Shown here one piece after another: positions 48,858-57,490 of a stretch of 64,000 nt of DNA. Every line of letters starts with the position of its first letter. Position 1 is the first letter of the stretch. The notes under the pieces are model-generated. The model saw nothing but the letters and a program-made list of their open reading frames with translations, did no database searches and was not told the DNA's origin. This DNA comes from Psychrobacter vallis (GTDB lineage: Bacteria; Pseudomonadota; Gammaproteobacteria; Pseudomonadales; Moraxellaceae). The DNA is taken from positions 1 through 64,000 of the forward strand of contig NZ_CAJHBU010000003.1 in assembly GCF_904846715.1 (NCBI RefSeq). The letters run 5' to 3'. Position numbers and translations under genes: made by a program.

Positions 48858-51800
48858 TTAATCTTTCCATGCCGTCTGGACAGGTTCAAAGCCCAGCACT
48901 TTATCAGAGAGTAAGCGTGTTAGGCGGCTGCTACCGCTACCAAGTCCGTTCAATCTAATCTCTGCCATGATTGCTTGTGTTGGTTTGTCTTTGACGTTGA
49001 GGTCATTATAGTAACGACGGCCATAAACTGCAAAACCAAAACAACAGTCTTCATAGTCAACACCGACCAACGAATCAAGCATTTTATCACGATTATAATC
49101 ATATTGGCCTTGAGCCAAGACTCGCCAATTGTTATTGATCGGAAAGACCGCAGAGGCTGTAAAAGCGGAGAGCGGTAGCTGATTGGTGTTTTCGTCACGT
49201 TGACGCTTAACGAACCCAACGTTAAATAAGCTGTTGTCTGACGGCTGATAGCGAAGCTCAGTGGTAATATAATTTAAATCATAACTGTTGGTAAGCGCGC
49301 CACTGACATCAACCCAAAAATTATTATAAGGCTGCGTGCTGGTATCCCAAACCATCCCCGAAGAAGAAGAGTTAAAGACAGATTGCTCATCGTCAAGTGT
49401 CACACGTCCTTCATCGATATAAAATTGCTCTGCAATGCTACCATCAAAACGTGTCACACCCGTTGCGTCGATGTAACGATAATTGATACCAGGAGTAAAT
49501 GAATGCAGATCCTGCAAACGATCATGACCTAAAAACCAGCTGTCTGAAAACAGTTGCTCGTAATTGATAGAGGCAATACGCGTGTTAAAGTTAGGAAGCT
49601 CGTTTTGGTCTTTATAAGGCGAATAAGTGTATTTCAATCGCGGACTCAGCAATTGATAGCCACCCATGGTATCGTCAAACGCACCAAAAGGTGAACCTGC
49701 TTGGTAAAAGTTCAGTCCCGCATCGATACTGGCTTGCGGCACAAATACTGACTGACTGCCATCTTCGTCACTGAGTTGATTATCGGCCAAGCTATCTTCA
49801 TCATATGAGGTATAAAGATGTTGCAAGCTTAACTGGGGCTTAATATAACCCCATGATTTTTCGATTGGATAAACAGCACTTAATTTATTATAAAGACGGG
49901 CGCCACTTTTTTCATTTTCAGACCCATCATCGATCGATTTTTTGAAATAAGCAGAATCACTGACACCAGTGATATCGAAGTTTTTTGCCCACGGCAGTCG
50001 ATAATCAAGTTTGAGCTGTGGCAATCGTGAATAAGGTTTGTCTTTGTCTTCTAATGGCTGACCACTATCGGTAAAAGCGTCTAGCGTTTGGAAAGTTTCT
50101 ACTTTCAATTCACCGTCAACGTAATCATTATAGTAGTTAACCCGAGCACGGCGCGGTAAGTTTATGGTGCTGTCTGATAAACCCAACGTATCAAAATCAT
50201 TGAGATAGTCTGAATCTGACACATAGCTGTATTTGGCGTCACCGCTCAGGCGTGGAATGCTGCTGGATGACCAATAATGATCATAGAAGAAGCTGGTACG
50301 ATCTTCATCGTTGTATTCTTTATCATTGGGCAAGTATGAGCCGTTAAAAATACCTTCGCCATAATTTTCGGTTAGGTAGCGGAATTCACCTGAAACCATG
50401 GGATTACGATCGGTATAAATATGAGTATTGAGCGTGGCATCATAATTGGGTGCTAAATTAAAATAATAAGGCACGTCAAGTTCAAGCCCGCTCTCACTAC
50501 TGATACTGGCACTCGGTAATAAAAAGCCACTGCTGCGACGACTGTCAATCGGGAAGTTAAAATAAGGCAGATAAAACACGGGTACATCCGCGATACGGAA
50601 GGTGGTGTTATAGGCTTCACCGCGACCTGTATCAGTATCTAAGTCAATGCTCTTTGCATCAAATTGCCATTTGCGATTTGTAGGTGGACAGGTGCTAAAC
50701 ATCACCTCATCTAACTCATACTGACTGTCATTGGGTTTGTTTAAGCGTTTGGCATAGCCATGTGCTTGCAGTTCCACACTCGCAAAAGCCACATCGGTGG
50801 CCGTTGATTGCCCTGTTTCTGTATTATAATTCAAGCTATCAGCGACGCCGATAAGTCCACCTTGGGATGCCTGAGCACTGAGGCCGGTTTGCGCTGTGTT
50901 TAGAGAGCTGTTCGGGGTGCTATTAGATTGTCTTCGCTGACCGGTCGCTTGGTCAGTAAACATAACATTGCCTTGAGCCGCCGCCACACCATTGCTCAAA
51001 TCGAGCAAAACTTTTTCTGCTGCTATATGCTGTGTGCCTTGATTGATGATGACATTGCCTGACAGCTCAGCATAATCAACATTGTCGTAATAACCGTAGT
51101 CTGATTCTGTAAACAGAGGCGCTTGATTGTTCGGAATACCATTCAGGTTGGGTGCTGGCTGGCCATTCGCTGCTCCAGCCTCGTTCACAGCACGTTGATA
51201 ATTGGGATTGCTCTTTGGATATACCCATTGACCTTCACAGCGTTGAGCACTGTCTACTGCACTAGGGAGTAGCTGTAAGTTCCTACCCACTTTTGGAATG
51301 GTTTGCGGTGCAGTCGCCAGAGTACTGTCACTATTATCTGCTTCAGCGTTGCTACTGTCAGCGTTGGTGCTATCAGCACTGTCCAAAATTGGCGTTTTAG
51401 TATCTGGCGTCAACTCATAAAATTCCGCCAAACGCATCAGGCTGTCTTGAATACTTTCATCGCTCGCTTTTACATCGCTCACTACTTGACGGTCATTGAT
51501 CGTATTTGAGGATTGTGCCGCAGCTGTAGAGTTGCTGTCATTAATCTCAGTGATATTTAAAGAGCGATTATCCACAGCACTGTTGTCTAAGCTATCTAAA
51601 TCATTTAAGTCGCTCGTTAGAGGGGTACTATCGATGCCCGATAGAGTCGCTGGCTCTACCTTTGGATAAGTACCATTGTGATTGACACTCATGCTATCGG
51701 CATAGGCACTAGTAGCTACGTCAGAAGCATAAGGGTTAGCACTACTACCAGTGATAGGTGATTCTGTCTGTTGCGGCTCAGCATCACTGAGCGCAGCACT

Positions 51801-51881
51801 GACCGTTAGGCTTGATAAGCCTAAAGCACCGAATAAGATCAAACGAATGCTTTGGTAAAGCGGAGAATATAACAAGGGCAC
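48858..51881 (-). CDS. lptD: LPS-assembly protein LptD
   Basis: Outer-membrane beta-barrel that, with LptE, inserts lipopolysaccharide into the outer leaflet. Signal peptide (LILFGALGLSSLTVSAALS), then about 180 Ser/Asn/Asp/Thr-rich residues, the OstA jellyroll (ADYAELSGNVIINQGTQHIAAEKVLLDLSNGVAAAQGNV), and a large barrel. Cysteines fit the LptD disulfide scheme: RCEGQW, STCPP and the adjacent pair in YEDCCFGFAVYGRRYY. 1007 residues is longer than E. coli (784), owing to the N-terminal extension. The open frame starts at GTG 51881; TTG 51875 with AGGTG six bases upstream is an alternative. Confidence 0.95.
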   Translation of the reverse strand: MPLLYSPLYQSIRLILFGALGLSSLTVSAALSDAEPQQTESPITGSSANPYASDVATSAYADSMSVNHNGTYPKVEPATLSGIDSTPLTSDLNDLDSLDNSAVDNRSLNITEINDSNSTAAAQSSNTINDRQVVSDVKASDESIQDSLMRLAEFYELTPDTKTPILDSADSTNADSSNAEADNSDSTLATAPQTIPKVGRNLQLLPSAVDSAQRCEGQWVYPKSNPNYQRAVNEAGAANGQPAPNLNGIPNNQAPLFTESDYGYYDNVDYAELSGNVIINQGTQHIAAEKVLLDLSNGVAAAQGNVMFTDQATGQRRQSNSTPNSSLNTAQTGLSAQASQGGLIGVADSLNYNTETGQSTATDVAFASVELQAHGYAKRLNKPNDSQYELDEVMFSTCPPTNRKWQFDAKSIDLDTDTGRGEAYNTTFRIADVPVFYLPYFNFPIDSRRSSGFLLPSASISSESGLELDVPYYFNLAPNYDATLNTHIYTDRNPMVSGEFRYLTENYGEGIFNGSYLPNDKEYNDEDRTSFFYDHYWSSSSIPRLSGDAKYSYVSDSDYLNDFDTLGLSDSTINLPRRARVNYYNDYVDGELKVETFQTLDAFTDSGQPLEDKDKPYSRLPQLKLDYRLPWAKNFDITGVSDSAYFKKSIDDGSENEKSGARLYNKLSAVYPIEKSWGYIKPQLSLQHLYTSYDEDSLADNQLSDEDGSQSVFVPQASIDAGLNFYQAGSPFGAFDDTMGGYQLLSPRLKYTYSPYKDQNELPNFNTRIASINYEQLFSDSWFLGHDRLQDLHSFTPGINYRYIDATGVTRFDGSIAEQFYIDEGRVTLDDEQSVFNSSSSGMVWDTSTQPYNNFWVDVSGALTNSYDLNYITTELRYQPSDNSLFNVGFVKRQRDENTNQLPLSAFTASAVFPINNNWRVLAQGQYDYNRDKMLDSLVGVDYEDCCFGFAVYGRRYYNDLNVKDKPTQAIMAEIRLNGLGSGSSRLTRLLSDKVLGFEPVQTAWKD

Positions 51882-52295
51882 ACCTATGATTGCAGAGCCT
51901 ATTGGATTGCGATATTGAGTTTAGTAGCCATATTATTTAACGGTATCATAGCCATTAATAAAAGACTAAAAAATCACTAACTGAGAATATAATCTCAAGA
52001 ATTTGGGTGTTTTACATATAATGACGACTAATCATAGTCAAAAAAAACCAAATCAGCTACACTATTTACCAAAATTTATAATATAGCCAAGCTGTCTTTT
52101 AAATGGGTGTTGAAATGATGCCTAGCACTATATATTGAATGAGATATCAATACGACTATTTATAGCAGCGACTATAGCTTAAGACGTTGCTATTTTAGCA
52201 AGTATTTGCCTGACTTATCACTACTTTAATTGTTTACGACTGATATTTAACCTGCGATGCCATTTATGACTGACCAAATAATTTTAGAGTCCAAT
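51882..52295. promoter_or_regulatory. Divergent regulatory region of lptD and amgK
   Basis: About 400 AT-rich bases between oppositely directed genes, which must hold both promoters. A near-palindrome TGAGAATATAATCTCA is visible around 51982-51997. I cannot place confident promoters or a sigma-E site. No gene is seen here. Confidence 0.4.
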
Positions 52296-53372
52296 ATGAC
52301 CCAAAACCACACAGAAAATCGCTTACAACAATTAGAGCGCTGGTTGCAGCAAGTATTTGCAGGTAAAGCGTTTACGCTCGATAGCTTGCCAGGTGATGCC
52401 AGCGCCCGTCAATATCATCGTCTCCAGTTGGCAGAAGATAGCAATGCAGGGGAGTCGCGTTACATTGTGATGGATTCTGCTGACGAACAAGATGCCATGC
52501 GTCAGTTCATTAATGTCGCCAAACTGATGTCACCCGCTGTCAATGTGCCCACCCTTATTGCCCAAGATGTGGACAAGGGCTTTTTGGTATTGCAGGATTT
52601 TGGTACAGTGGAATTTGCCCATTTGCTCACGGATGCAACGCCCGTGCAGGTAAGTGCGCATTACCAGTTGGCCATGCAGACATTGGTGGCGTTACAAACT
52701 GTCCCCGTTGACACGGCAACATCTCAACATCAATTGCCAGATTATGACACCGCGTTATTGAATCGTGAAATGGATTTGTTTAGTGACTGGTTTATACCCT
52801 ATATCGGTGTGGCACTTGATAATACGTTATGGATTCCTCTAAAAGCGGCGTTGATAAAAGAGGTTTTGCTACAGCCACAAGTCATCGTTCATCGTGACTA
52901 TCACAGCCGCAATCTTATGTTAGACCAAACGGATAGCTCGCGCTTAGGTGTAATTGATTTTCAAGACGCGGTCATAGGGTCTTACACTTACGACTTGGTA
53001 TCATTGGTGCGTGATGCTTATGTTGAATGGCCAGAGAGTCAAATATCTGAATGGATTAATGATTTTTGGCAATTACAAAAGCAAGCTGATCTAATCACAG
53101 CAGATAGCCTAAAGCAGCTTGAAAATGACATGAATGTAATGGGCGTACAGCGGCATTTAAAAGTGCTCGGGATTTTTATTCGCTTATCTGAGCGTGATGG
53201 TAAAGACCGCTATTTGGCCGATATTCCCAAAGTCATGCGTGATCTGCTTATTGAATTGAACTGGCTTGCTGAGCGGGGCAATGATGAGATAAAGCAAGCA
53301 GTCATACCCTTTAGCCAATGGCTAAAAAGTATTATGCTGCCAGCTTATCAAGATAAATTTGCCGCAGTATAA
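52296..53372 (+). CDS. amgK: N-acetylmuramate/N-acetylglucosamine kinase AmgK
   Basis: Sugar kinase of the peptidoglycan-recycling shortcut: phosphorylates MurNAc or GlcNAc at the anomeric position. APH-type kinase fold: PGDASARQYHRL near residue 30, FLVLQDFGTVEF, catalytic VIVHRDYHSRNLMLDQ near 196 (Asp and Asn) and LGVIDFQDAVIGSYTYDLVSLVRD. The frame opens at ATG 52257, but ATG 52296 better matches the family's start just before RLQQLERWLQQ; neither has a strong ribosome site. murU follows after 58 bases. The amgK-murU pair bypasses fosfomycin-sensitive de novo UDP-MurNAc synthesis in Pseudomonas; the same is expected here. Confidence 0.9.
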   Translation: MTQNHTENRLQQLERWLQQVFAGKAFTLDSLPGDASARQYHRLQLAEDSNAGESRYIVMDSADEQDAMRQFINVAKLMSPAVNVPTLIAQDVDKGFLVLQDFGTVEFAHLLTDATPVQVSAHYQLAMQTLVALQTVPVDTATSQHQLPDYDTALLNREMDLFSDWFIPYIGVALDNTLWIPLKAALIKEVLLQPQVIVHRDYHSRNLMLDQTDSSRLGVIDFQDAVIGSYTYDLVSLVRDAYVEWPESQISEWINDFWQLQKQADLITADSLKQLENDMNVMGVQRHLKVLGIFIRLSERDGKDRYLADIPKVMRDLLIELNWLAERGNDEIKQAVIPFSQWLKSIMLPAYQDKFAAV

Positions 53373-53430
53373 CCACTCATGAGTGAGGGTAAAAGCTCAC
53401 GTCATAATATAAAAAGGAGCATGCAGAGCC

Positions 53431-54165
53431 ATGTCTACGTCTAAGATTACACAAGCCATGATTTTGGCTGCTGGCAAAGGCACGCGTTTACGTCCATTAA
53501 CACTCAGAACCCCAAAGCCCTTGGTAGAAGTCGGTGGAAAGCCGCTTATTGTTTGGCATATCCAAGCATTGTGTGCAGCTGGCATCACTGATATTGCTAT
53601 CAATGCCTCATGGCTTGCTGATCAGTTAATGGATACATTGGGTGATGGTACACAGTACGGGGTCACATTGCATTGGTCTGTTGAAGGTGATGAGCCTCTT
53701 GAGACGGCAGGTGGTATCTTTCAAGCGTTACAAACGGGAAAACTGCGTGATGAGCCGTTCATTTTGGTCAATTCTGATGTGTGGACGACTTATGATTTTA
53801 CCCAATTGCGAGACTATACGCTGAGTGCCGATCAACGTGCGCATCTGTTATTGATTGACAATCCAGAGCATAATAATGGTGGTGATTTTGCGATCAATAA
53901 TGGTCTGGCCAGTGAGCAGGCAATTGGCGAGGCGGACAAATATACTTTTGCTGGTATCAGTGTGATGTCGCCCAGATTGGTGGATGGATTGGTATCCGGT
54001 CAGCCAGCTGCGTTAGCGCCACTGCTTAAGCAGGCGATGATAAAGTTTCAAATTACGGCTGAGGTGATTACTGACAATTGGATAGATGTTGGAACGCCTG
54101 AACGCTTGGCGCAGGTCAATGAGTTTATTGATAGTAAAGGCGCTGACAATCACTTAGGCGCATAA
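53431..54165 (+). CDS. murU: N-acetylmuramate alpha-1-phosphate uridylyltransferase
   Basis: Converts MurNAc-1-P to UDP-MurNAc, the step after AmgK. Nucleotidyltransferase (GT-A) fold: AMILAAGKGTRLRPLTLRTPKPLVEVGGKPLI at the start binds the nucleotide, ETAGGIFQAL follows, and FILVNSDVWTTYDF (near 109-122) holds the metal-binding Asp. 244 residues against about 225 in Pseudomonas. AAGGAG lies about 12 bases upstream of ATG. Confidence 0.92.
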   Translation: MSTSKITQAMILAAGKGTRLRPLTLRTPKPLVEVGGKPLIVWHIQALCAAGITDIAINASWLADQLMDTLGDGTQYGVTLHWSVEGDEPLETAGGIFQALQTGKLRDEPFILVNSDVWTTYDFTQLRDYTLSADQRAHLLLIDNPEHNNGGDFAINNGLASEQAIGEADKYTFAGISVMSPRLVDGLVSGQPAALAPLLKQAMIKFQITAEVITDNWIDVGTPERLAQVNEFIDSKGADNHLGA

Positions 54166-54167
54166 AC

Positions 54168-54235
54168 TTAGGGCGTGTTTGATATTCACAAATAGTCGCT
54201 GTCAGTGCCATGGTCGAATATCAAACACGCCTTAA
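54168..54235. mobile_element. MITE-like element, short (internally deleted) copy
   Basis: 68 bases with 20-base inverted ends matching at 19 positions (TTAGGGCGTGTTTGATATTC and its complement). Read on the minus strand, its contents equal the two ends of the 48535-48821 element joined at CTATT. It begins two bases after murU stops. Confidence 0.78.
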
Positions 54236-54256
54236 TATCAAATAAAAACAGATCAA

Positions 54257-54297
54257 TAAAAAAAGCAGCGTTGATTTCTAGACGCTGCTTTTTTTAT
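54257..54297. terminator. Bidirectional terminator between murU and the cyd operon
   Basis: AAAAAGCAGCGT pairs with ACGCTGCTTTTT around an 11-base loop, with A and T runs on both sides. It serves the minus-strand oxidase operon and could also end amgK-murU. Confidence 0.93.
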
Positions 54298-54314
54298 GAC
54301 ATTAGCGATTAGCA

Positions 54315-54431
54315 TCAAACGCCCATCGCTAACTTGATTAATTGGGCAAAGATAAAGACCACCAAGAACCCTGCTAGATATAAGCCAGCAAACCATGCCC
54401 ATTGTGATTGTTTTTTACTAAGCTTTTTCAT
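54315..54431 (-). CDS. Small cytochrome-bd-associated peptide (DUF2474/CydX-like)
   Basis: 38 residues, MKKLSKKQSQWAWFAGLYLA then GFLVVFIFAQLIKLAMGV: basic N-terminus, Trp pair and one membrane helix. The layout resembles DUF2474 peptides encoded after cyanide-insensitive cytochrome bd genes, the counterpart of CydX. AGGAG lies six bases before ATG. It starts 95 bases after cydB, same strand, before a strong terminator, so it looks like the last gene of the oxidase operon. Stabilising the oxidase is the inferred role. Confidence 0.78.
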   Translation of the reverse strand: MKKLSKKQSQWAWFAGLYLAGFLVVFIFAQLIKLAMGV

Positions 54432-54526
54432 GAAAGTCTCCTGATTGGCTTATGAGTCGTGGCTATCATGAATGAATAATGATAGCCACCGTTTTTGGCT
54501 GATACGTTATAGACTACTGTTCGCAA

Positions 54527-55543
54527 TCAATACATAGGATTGTGATCAGATTTCCCTTTGAAAGTATAGTAGGCAAAAGCAGTATAACTTAAGATAATTG
54601 GCAGCATAATAACGGCGCCAACTAACATAAAGGATAGCGACGTATCCGCAGCGGCTGCCTCATAAATCGTCATTTGATACGGTACGATATAAGGGAACAT
54701 GGCAAAACAGACGCCGATGTAACCCATCAAAAATAGAGCAACCGTTAATAAGAAAGGACGATATTCACGCTCCGTCTTTAAGTCTTTACGCATGAGAAAA
54801 AACAATAGTAAGACGATAATAGGCATAGGTGCGAGATACAATAAACTTGGGAACTTAAACCATCCTTCGAGTGCATTGATATCTGAAAAATACATAAATC
54901 CTGTGACGATAATCATCGCCACGACCAAGGCAGAAAGCATCCAGCCAGAGACTTTACGTGCCCACACTTGTAAAGTATGCTCTGTTTTTATGATGAGCCA
55001 AGTAGAGCCAAGTAACGCATAACCGATAATCATCGCAAAGCCACAAACGATAGCGAAAGGCGTAAACCAGTCAAAAGGTCCACCAGTATATAAGCGGTTG
55101 CTGGCTTCAAGACCTTGTACGAGCGCCCCAAGCATAATGCCTTGAGAGAAGGCTGCGACGACCGAACCGACAAAAAATGAGGTGTCCCAAATATGACGAC
55201 GTGACGAAGCTTTAAAGCGGAACTCAAACGCCATTCCGCGCAGAATAAGACCAAAAAGCATGGCGGTTACTGGTAAATAAAGACCTGTCATAATAATACC
55301 GTAAGCGACTGGGAAAGCGGCAAACAAACCACCGCCGCCCAATACCAACCAAGTCTCATTACCATCCCAAAATGGCGCAATAGAGTTCATGATTCGGCTA
55401 CGATTCTTATCGGAGCCTGCAAACGGGAACAAAATACCACAGCCCAAATCAAAGCCATCAAGTAACACATAGATAAAGACGGATAGAGCGATAAGTCCGC
55501 CCCAAATTAAGGGTAAGTCTAATACATCACCGTAGTTAAACAT
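54527..55543 (-). CDS. cydB: Cytochrome bd-type quinol oxidase subunit II
   Basis: Partner of CydA in the inner-membrane quinol oxidase. About nine membrane segments; conserved VFIYVLLDGFDLGCGILFPFAG, NSIAPFWDGNETWLVLGGGGLFAAFP and RGMAFEFRFK near the N-terminus. 338 residues, shorter than E. coli CydB (379) and close to the CioB type. Its ATG overlaps the cydA stop by one base (TAATG), showing translational coupling. Confidence 0.95.
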   Translation of the reverse strand: MFNYGDVLDLPLIWGGLIALSVFIYVLLDGFDLGCGILFPFAGSDKNRSRIMNSIAPFWDGNETWLVLGGGGLFAAFPVAYGIIMTGLYLPVTAMLFGLILRGMAFEFRFKASSRRHIWDTSFFVGSVVAAFSQGIMLGALVQGLEASNRLYTGGPFDWFTPFAIVCGFAMIIGYALLGSTWLIIKTEHTLQVWARKVSGWMLSALVVAMIIVTGFMYFSDINALEGWFKFPSLLYLAPMPIIVLLLFFLMRKDLKTEREYRPFLLTVALFLMGYIGVCFAMFPYIVPYQMTIYEAAAADTSLSFMLVGAVIMLPIILSYTAFAYYTFKGKSDHNPMY

Positions 55544-57039
55544 TAGCGTAACCCTCCATCATCAACATCGTCCGCAGGCGTATCTAAATCTTCTTCAGTA
55601 TTTTTAGCAGGATTCTTATCGCCGCTTAATGCGCGACCTTGACTCTCTGTCACTGAATGCTCATAGAAATTATCATCAGCAGGGTTCTCATAAGGTTTGG
55701 GCCCTTGTGCAATCAAGCGCAATATATAAAAGCTACCAGCACCGAACACGAAGATATACAGGATGATGAAGCCAATCAGCGTCGTTGCTACTTGCTGAGC
55801 GGCGAGTGGTGACATGCTTTCAGCCGTGCGAATCACGCCATATACTGTCCATGGTTGACGACCTGTTTCGGTCACAAACCAACCAGCCAATATTGCAACA
55901 AAACCAAGAGGTGTCATCATCATCCATGCTCGGTGAAACCACACGCTTTCGGGATTGAACTGTTGTTTTTTGAAGTACTTATAGAGACTGAATAAACCGA
56001 CCAATACCATCAGCATACCAATGGCAACCATGATACGGAATGCCCAAAACACAACAATGACAGGCGGCTGATCTTCAGGCGCCCAATTTTTAAGGCCTTT
56101 TACTTCACCATCGAGCGAATGGGTAAGAATCAAACCGGTCACATAAGGAATTTTTACTTCGTACTTATTGGTTTGGTTTTCTTGATCAGGAATGGCAAAT
56201 AAACGTAAAGCCGCGCCGCGCTCATCCTCCCAAATCCCTTCCATGGCGGCTACTTTTGCTGGTTGATGCTCAAGCGTGTTTAAGCCATGCTCATCGCCAA
56301 TCAATACCTGTGCAGGCGCTACAAATATGGCCATAATCATTGCCATACCTAGCATTACCCGACCATGCCGACGGTGTTCTGTGTGTTTTTTAGATTGAAT
56401 ATAATAAGCACCGATACCACCGATAACAAAAGCAGTCGTCAAGAAGGCTGCTGTCACCATATGTGCGAGACGGTAGGGGAAGGAGGGGTTAAATATAATC
56501 TCAAGCCAATTGGTGGGATATAGCAAACCATCAGCGCCTATCATAAAACCTTGTGGCGTTTGCATAAAGCTATTAGCCGACAAAATCCAAGTAGCTGATA
56601 TCAGTGTACCAATGGCGACAATGACAGTGGCAGTGAAATGCATGCGTTTACTGACGCGTCCCCAACCAAATAGCATGATACCTAAGAAAGAGGCTTCTAA
56701 GAAAAACGCGGTCAATACTTCGTAGGCGAGTAGAGGGCCTAGGACGTTACCAGCTTTGTCTGCGAAAACCGCCCAGTTAGTACCGAACTGGTAAGACATC
56801 ACCACACCTGACACCACGCCCAAACCAAACACCACGGCAAATATCTTCACCCAGTGTTTATAAACTTCAGCGTAAATAGGATCACCTGTTTTCAACCAAC
56901 GGAACTCAAGAACTGCTAACCAGCTAGCAAGCCCGATAGAAAAGGCGGGAAAGACAATATGGAACGAGATAACAAAAGCGAATTGGATGCGCGCCAGCAT
57001 CAGCGCATCAAGCTGGTCAATCATAAACGTAGCGAACAT
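55543..57039 (-). CDS. cydA: Cytochrome bd-type quinol oxidase subunit I
   Basis: Heme-bearing subunit that oxidises ubiquinol and reduces O2 to water without proton pumping. About nine membrane segments; ARIQFAFVISFHIVFPAFSIG contains the heme His, YQFGTNWAVFADKAGNVLGPLLAYEV follows, and GWFVTETGRQPWTVYGVIRT lies near residues 380-400. The Q-loop region looks short, as in the cyanide-insensitive (CioA) branch rather than E. coli CydA; that subtype call is inference. The tail is polar and acidic (about 45 residues). 498 residues. ATG 57039 has GGGTGACC upstream. Confidence 0.94.
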   Translation of the reverse strand: MFATFMIDQLDALMLARIQFAFVISFHIVFPAFSIGLASWLAVLEFRWLKTGDPIYAEVYKHWVKIFAVVFGLGVVSGVVMSYQFGTNWAVFADKAGNVLGPLLAYEVLTAFFLEASFLGIMLFGWGRVSKRMHFTATVIVAIGTLISATWILSANSFMQTPQGFMIGADGLLYPTNWLEIIFNPSFPYRLAHMVTAAFLTTAFVIGGIGAYYIQSKKHTEHRRHGRVMLGMAMIMAIFVAPAQVLIGDEHGLNTLEHQPAKVAAMEGIWEDERGAALRLFAIPDQENQTNKYEVKIPYVTGLILTHSLDGEVKGLKNWAPEDQPPVIVVFWAFRIMVAIGMLMVLVGLFSLYKYFKKQQFNPESVWFHRAWMMMTPLGFVAILAGWFVTETGRQPWTVYGVIRTAESMSPLAAQQVATTLIGFIILYIFVFGAGSFYILRLIAQGPKPYENPADDNFYEHSVTESQGRALSGDKNPAKNTEEDLDTPADDVDDGGLR

Positions 57040-57490
57040 AAATGGTCACCCTTATCTATTAGCTGAATAGCGCTGGCTTCCATACAACGCAAGTAACTGT
57101 CCGTAATTGACCATATAATAAGGTGACAACTATTGATTACGGGCAGTAGCTCAGTGTTCACTAGCGAGCAATATTTAAAATAAAGTGCGGCTAAGATCAT
57201 CACTGTTTAGCTGGGTTAAATAACTTACATCCTTATAAATTAGTATATTACTGTCATTTGCTATGGGTCTATTATGCGCCTCCCTAGATATACACGCAAG
57301 CTGCCCAATCACGCAGTTACATACCTAGTAGTCATCCAAATAGTATCAAATGTACCTAAAAATCTTGAATTGATAGCCATGAAGAACAATATATTGCCTA
57401 ATTTATAAGTAGCATAGGACTGTTAAGATAGGGTTTACAAATAGCTAGCAGAAACCTTGATACTGTTTTAACAAGTGATTTAAATTTGTC
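57040..57490. other. Intergenic region upstream of cydA
   Basis: About 450 bases without a supported gene. It must contain the cydA promoter and the 3' end of the hydrolase gene transcript. I looked for an FNR-type TTGAT-N4-ATCAA site and did not find a convincing one. Confidence 0.5.
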
